From Jatrophihabitans sp. (GTDB lineage: Bacteria; Actinomycetota; Actinomycetes; Mycobacteriales; Jatrophihabitantaceae), in contig DASWNX010000022.1 of assembly GCA_036399055.1 (NCBI GenBank), positions 1-52,787 of the forward strand: a DNA stretch of 52,787 nucleotides, in the 5' to 3' direction. Below the pieces are notes generated by a model. The model had not been told where the DNA came from, searched no databases, and saw only the letters and a list, made by a program, of their open reading frames with translations. Every line of letters starts with the position of its first letter. Position 1 is the first letter of the stretch. Below are positions 50,758 to 52,787 of the stretch, in pieces. The position numbers were made by a program, and so were the translations under genes.

Positions 50758-52317
50758 GTGGCGGGAATCTCCATAGCGGTGGTGGGCGCGGGTGCGTCTG
50801 CGGTGGCTTTTTTGGCTGCTCTTGATGGTGGGGGTGGTGTGGAGCCGGGTGAGTTGTTGATCTTTGATCCGTCGCGGTGGTTGTGGCGGGGGCGGCCTTA
50901 TCAGCCTGATGATGATTGTGTTCGGGTGAATTCGGTGCCGGCTGACATGTCGGTGGTGGCTGGGGATTCGCAGCATCTGTGGAACTGGTTGCAGGCTCGG
51001 GAGATCATGCTTGAGCGGTCGGTTCTGGTGGATGAGTTGTCGGGCAGTGTGTTCATTCCGCGGGCGGTGTATGGGGATTATTTGGAGCAGTCGGCGCGGC
51101 AGGCGTTGTTGTCGTTGGGGCGTCGTGGGTGGCGGGTGCGGATTGTCCGTGAGTTGGTGACCGGGTTCGGGCAGTGCGGTGATGGCCGGCTTGAGGTGCG
51201 TGCGGGTGGGCAGGTGTCGGTGGTCGATTACGCGGTGTTGGCCACGGGGGCGGGTGCGCCGACTGATGTGTATGGGTTGGCGGGGGTCAAGGGTTTCATC
51301 GCTGATCCGTATCCGGTGGCGGGCAGGTTGTTCGGGGTCGGTGATGACAGCTCGGTGGCGGTGATCGGCACGGGCTTGACGGCAGTGGATGTGGCGTTGG
51401 GTCTTCGGGCCAAGGGGCATCGGGGGCCGATTCGGTTGCTGTCGCGCTCGGGTTCGTTGCCGGGGGTGCGTCAGCGGGCGGTGGCTTTGCAGATGCAGCA
51501 TTTCACCTCAGCGGCGTTGGCGGAGTTGCGTGGGTCGGTGGGTCAGCTGCGTATCGCTGATGTGGTCGATTTGATGTCGAAGGAGTTAGCGCATTGGGGT
51601 GAGGACCCGGCTGAGTTGCTGGCTGAGGTCACCGGTGTGGGGGATGAGTCTGGGATCGCCCGGTTGCGTCGGCATCTGGGGTTGGTCGATGACAGCTCGG
51701 TGGCGCTTCGGTTGGTTCAGCAGGCGGTGCCTGAGGTGGGTCCTGACATCTGGCCTTATCTGGCTGGTGAGGAGCAGGAGCTGATGTTGAGCAGTCATTA
51801 CCGCACGATCATGAGCCTGTGCTGCCCGATGCCCCCGACCAGCGCCAGCCTTCTGCTGGAGTTGGCCGACAGCGGGCAGTTGAGCGTGGAGGCGGGGTTG
51901 CAGGGCATCGCCCCGGCCGCGGGCGGGGCGGGTTTCGAGGTGACCGTCGACGGGCGGGTTGAGAGCGCGGATGTGGTGGTCAGCGCCGTGAACGCGCGAG
52001 TTCGCGGTTACTCTTTGGGCGCCGCTGATCTGACTGACTCCCTGACCGAGCAGGGGTTGGCGTTGCGTCATCGCCATGGCGGGCTGGTCACTGACCGGGC
52101 TAACAGCAGGGCCCGGCGCCCGGATGGGTCGCCGTCCCGGCTCTACACCCTGGGCGATCCGGCCTCGGGTTCGTTGTTCTTCACTTTCGGCGTGCAGTCG
52201 TTGGTCGACCGCGCGGTGGACATCGCGCGCGACCTGGCGATCCGCAGCCGGATCGCTCCGCCAGAACGCCTCGGCCCGCAGGCGTCGGCGCCCACCATTC
52301 AAGGAGCACCGGCATGA
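50758..52317 (+). CDS. FAD/NAD(P)-binding protein (NAD_binding_9/COG4529-like)
   Basis: 519 aa from GTG 50758, with GGAATGGAGA upstream. N-terminal dinucleotide motif IAVVGAGASAVAFLAAL, then WRGRPYQPDDDCVRVNSVPADMS, which resembles PF13454 (FAD-NAD(P)-binding) proteins, and a second Rossmann motif VAVIGTGLTAVDVALGL around residue 200. GDPASGSLFFTFGVQSLVDRAVDIA closes the FAD site. Substrate unknown; family members are flavoprotein oxidases or monooxygenase-like enzymes found beside specialised-metabolite genes. Third-position usage changes sharply near 51780: before it, codons end mainly in G or T (TTG Leu, GGT/GGG Gly, GAT Asp); after it, in C or G like the rest of the window. Its TGA overlaps the next ATG. 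Confidence 0.75.
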   Translation: MAGISIAVVGAGASAVAFLAALDGGGGVEPGELLIFDPSRWLWRGRPYQPDDDCVRVNSVPADMSVVAGDSQHLWNWLQAREIMLERSVLVDELSGSVFIPRAVYGDYLEQSARQALLSLGRRGWRVRIVRELVTGFGQCGDGRLEVRAGGQVSVVDYAVLATGAGAPTDVYGLAGVKGFIADPYPVAGRLFGVGDDSSVAVIGTGLTAVDVALGLRAKGHRGPIRLLSRSGSLPGVRQRAVALQMQHFTSAALAELRGSVGQLRIADVVDLMSKELAHWGEDPAELLAEVTGVGDESGIARLRRHLGLVDDSSVALRLVQQAVPEVGPDIWPYLAGEEQELMLSSHYRTIMSLCCPMPPTSASLLLELADSGQLSVEAGLQGIAPAAGGAGFEVTVDGRVESADVVVSAVNARVRGYSLGAADLTDSLTEQGLALRHRHGGLVTDRANSRARRPDGSPSRLYTLGDPASGSLFFTFGVQSLVDRAVDIARDLAIRSRIAPPERLGPQASAPTIQGAPA

Positions 52318-52787
52318 CTATGACCAAGCCTGAGGAGCAGGCGTTTCTGGCCGACACGCACACGGGTCTTCCGCTGCCCTCCGCCCCGGTTTTCGCCACT
52401 CATCAGCAGGAGCGCGAGCACCGCAAGCTGCGCCTGGCGGCCGCTCTTCGGATCTTCGGCCGGCTCGGCTTCGGAGAGGGGATCGCCGGGCACATCTCCG
52501 TGCGCGACCCCGAGCACCGCGACCGCTTCTGGGTGAACCCGTTCGGGGTGTCGTTCAAGCTGGTGACCGTCGAGGACCTGATCTGCGTCGACAGCGCCGG
52601 GGTGGTGGTGGAAGGCAAGCATAAGGTCAACCCGAGCGCTTTCGTGATCCACTCCGCCATCCACGAGATGCACCCCCACGCCGAGGCCGCCGCCCACGCC
52701 CACACCTTGCACTCGCGCGCCCTGGGCTCGCTGGAGCGGCTGCTGCTGCCCCTGGACCAGGAGTCAGCGGCCTTCTACCAGGACCAA
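52314..52787 (+). CDS. Class II aldolase/adducin family protein, 5' part
   Basis: 158 residues from ATG 52314 (ATGA overlap, AAGGAG 8 nt upstream), open to the window end. The fold signature is clear: AAALRIFGRLGFGEGIAGHISVRD, FWVNPFGVSFKLVTVEDLICVD, VNPSAFVIHSAIHEMHPH, and the zinc-site AAAHAHTLHSRALGS. Members include fuculose-phosphate aldolases, ribulose-5-phosphate epimerases and non-sugar enzymes that split or decarboxylate hydroxy acids. The long N-terminal extension and tight coupling to the flavoprotein suggest a two-step pathway on a shared small molecule; what it is cannot be said. Confidence 0.85.
   Translation, partial: MTMTKPEEQAFLADTHTGLPLPSAPVFATHQQEREHRKLRLAAALRIFGRLGFGEGIAGHISVRDPEHRDRFWVNPFGVSFKLVTVEDLICVDSAGVVVEGKHKVNPSAFVIHSAIHEMHPHAEAAAHAHTLHSRALGSLERLLLPLDQESAAFYQDQ

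Overview
The window reads as chromosome of a high-GC actinomycete. GC is about 70% over most of it, codons end mostly in G or C, GTG starts are frequent, and many neighbours overlap by ATGA or GTGA. Also typical are the tail of a DUF222-type HNH endonuclease, an Actinobacteria-type bkd operon and a ROK-controlled xylose operon. No rRNA, tRNA, CRISPR array or complete insertion sequence was seen.

Left part (1-17 kb). Two tandem HNH-endonuclease tails and a J-like membrane protein precede a four-gene minus-strand operon. It encodes a DUF4255 (Pvc16/Afp16-like) protein and three large single-pass membrane proteins of 799, 886 and 2017 aa, each with internal Ig-like domains and external carboxypeptidase-regulatory-like repeats. 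Divergent from it is a 657-aa AAA+ ATPase resembling Pvc15/Afp15. This is an accessory set of an extracellular contractile injection system (eCIS), but no sheath, tube, baseplate or spike gene lies in the window. A zinc-ribbon protein with a His/Asp hexapeptide tract, a structured intergenic region and an OhrR-type regulator follow.

Middle part (17-41 kb) is metabolic. It holds a sarcosine/N-methyl-amino-acid oxidase coupled to glycerate kinase, an AI-2E family permease, and the phenylacetyl-CoA epoxidase operon paaABCDE divergent from paaZ across a TetR-like operator. Then come an HtrA-like protease, an XRE regulator divergent from a type I methionine aminopeptidase, an adenosine-deaminase-family enzyme, bkdABC divergent from an Lrp-type bkdR, an aldo/keto reductase, phosphoglucomutase, and xylA-xylB-ROK regulator.

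Right part (41-52.8 kb). A siderophore-interacting reductase, Ohr and L-serine ammonia-lyase are followed by two tandemly duplicated secreted repeat proteins (983 and 862 aa); the duplicated block carries the last codons of sdaA with it. A roughly 1-kb gene-poor region of about 50% GC then leads to a two-gene unit, an FAD/NAD(P)-binding protein plus a class II aldolase cut by the window end. The flavoprotein gene is a codon-usage mosaic, which suggests recombination or transfer.

A theme across the window is slippage-type tandem repeats of exactly 15 bp, coding for pentapeptides in frame, in at least five unrelated genes.
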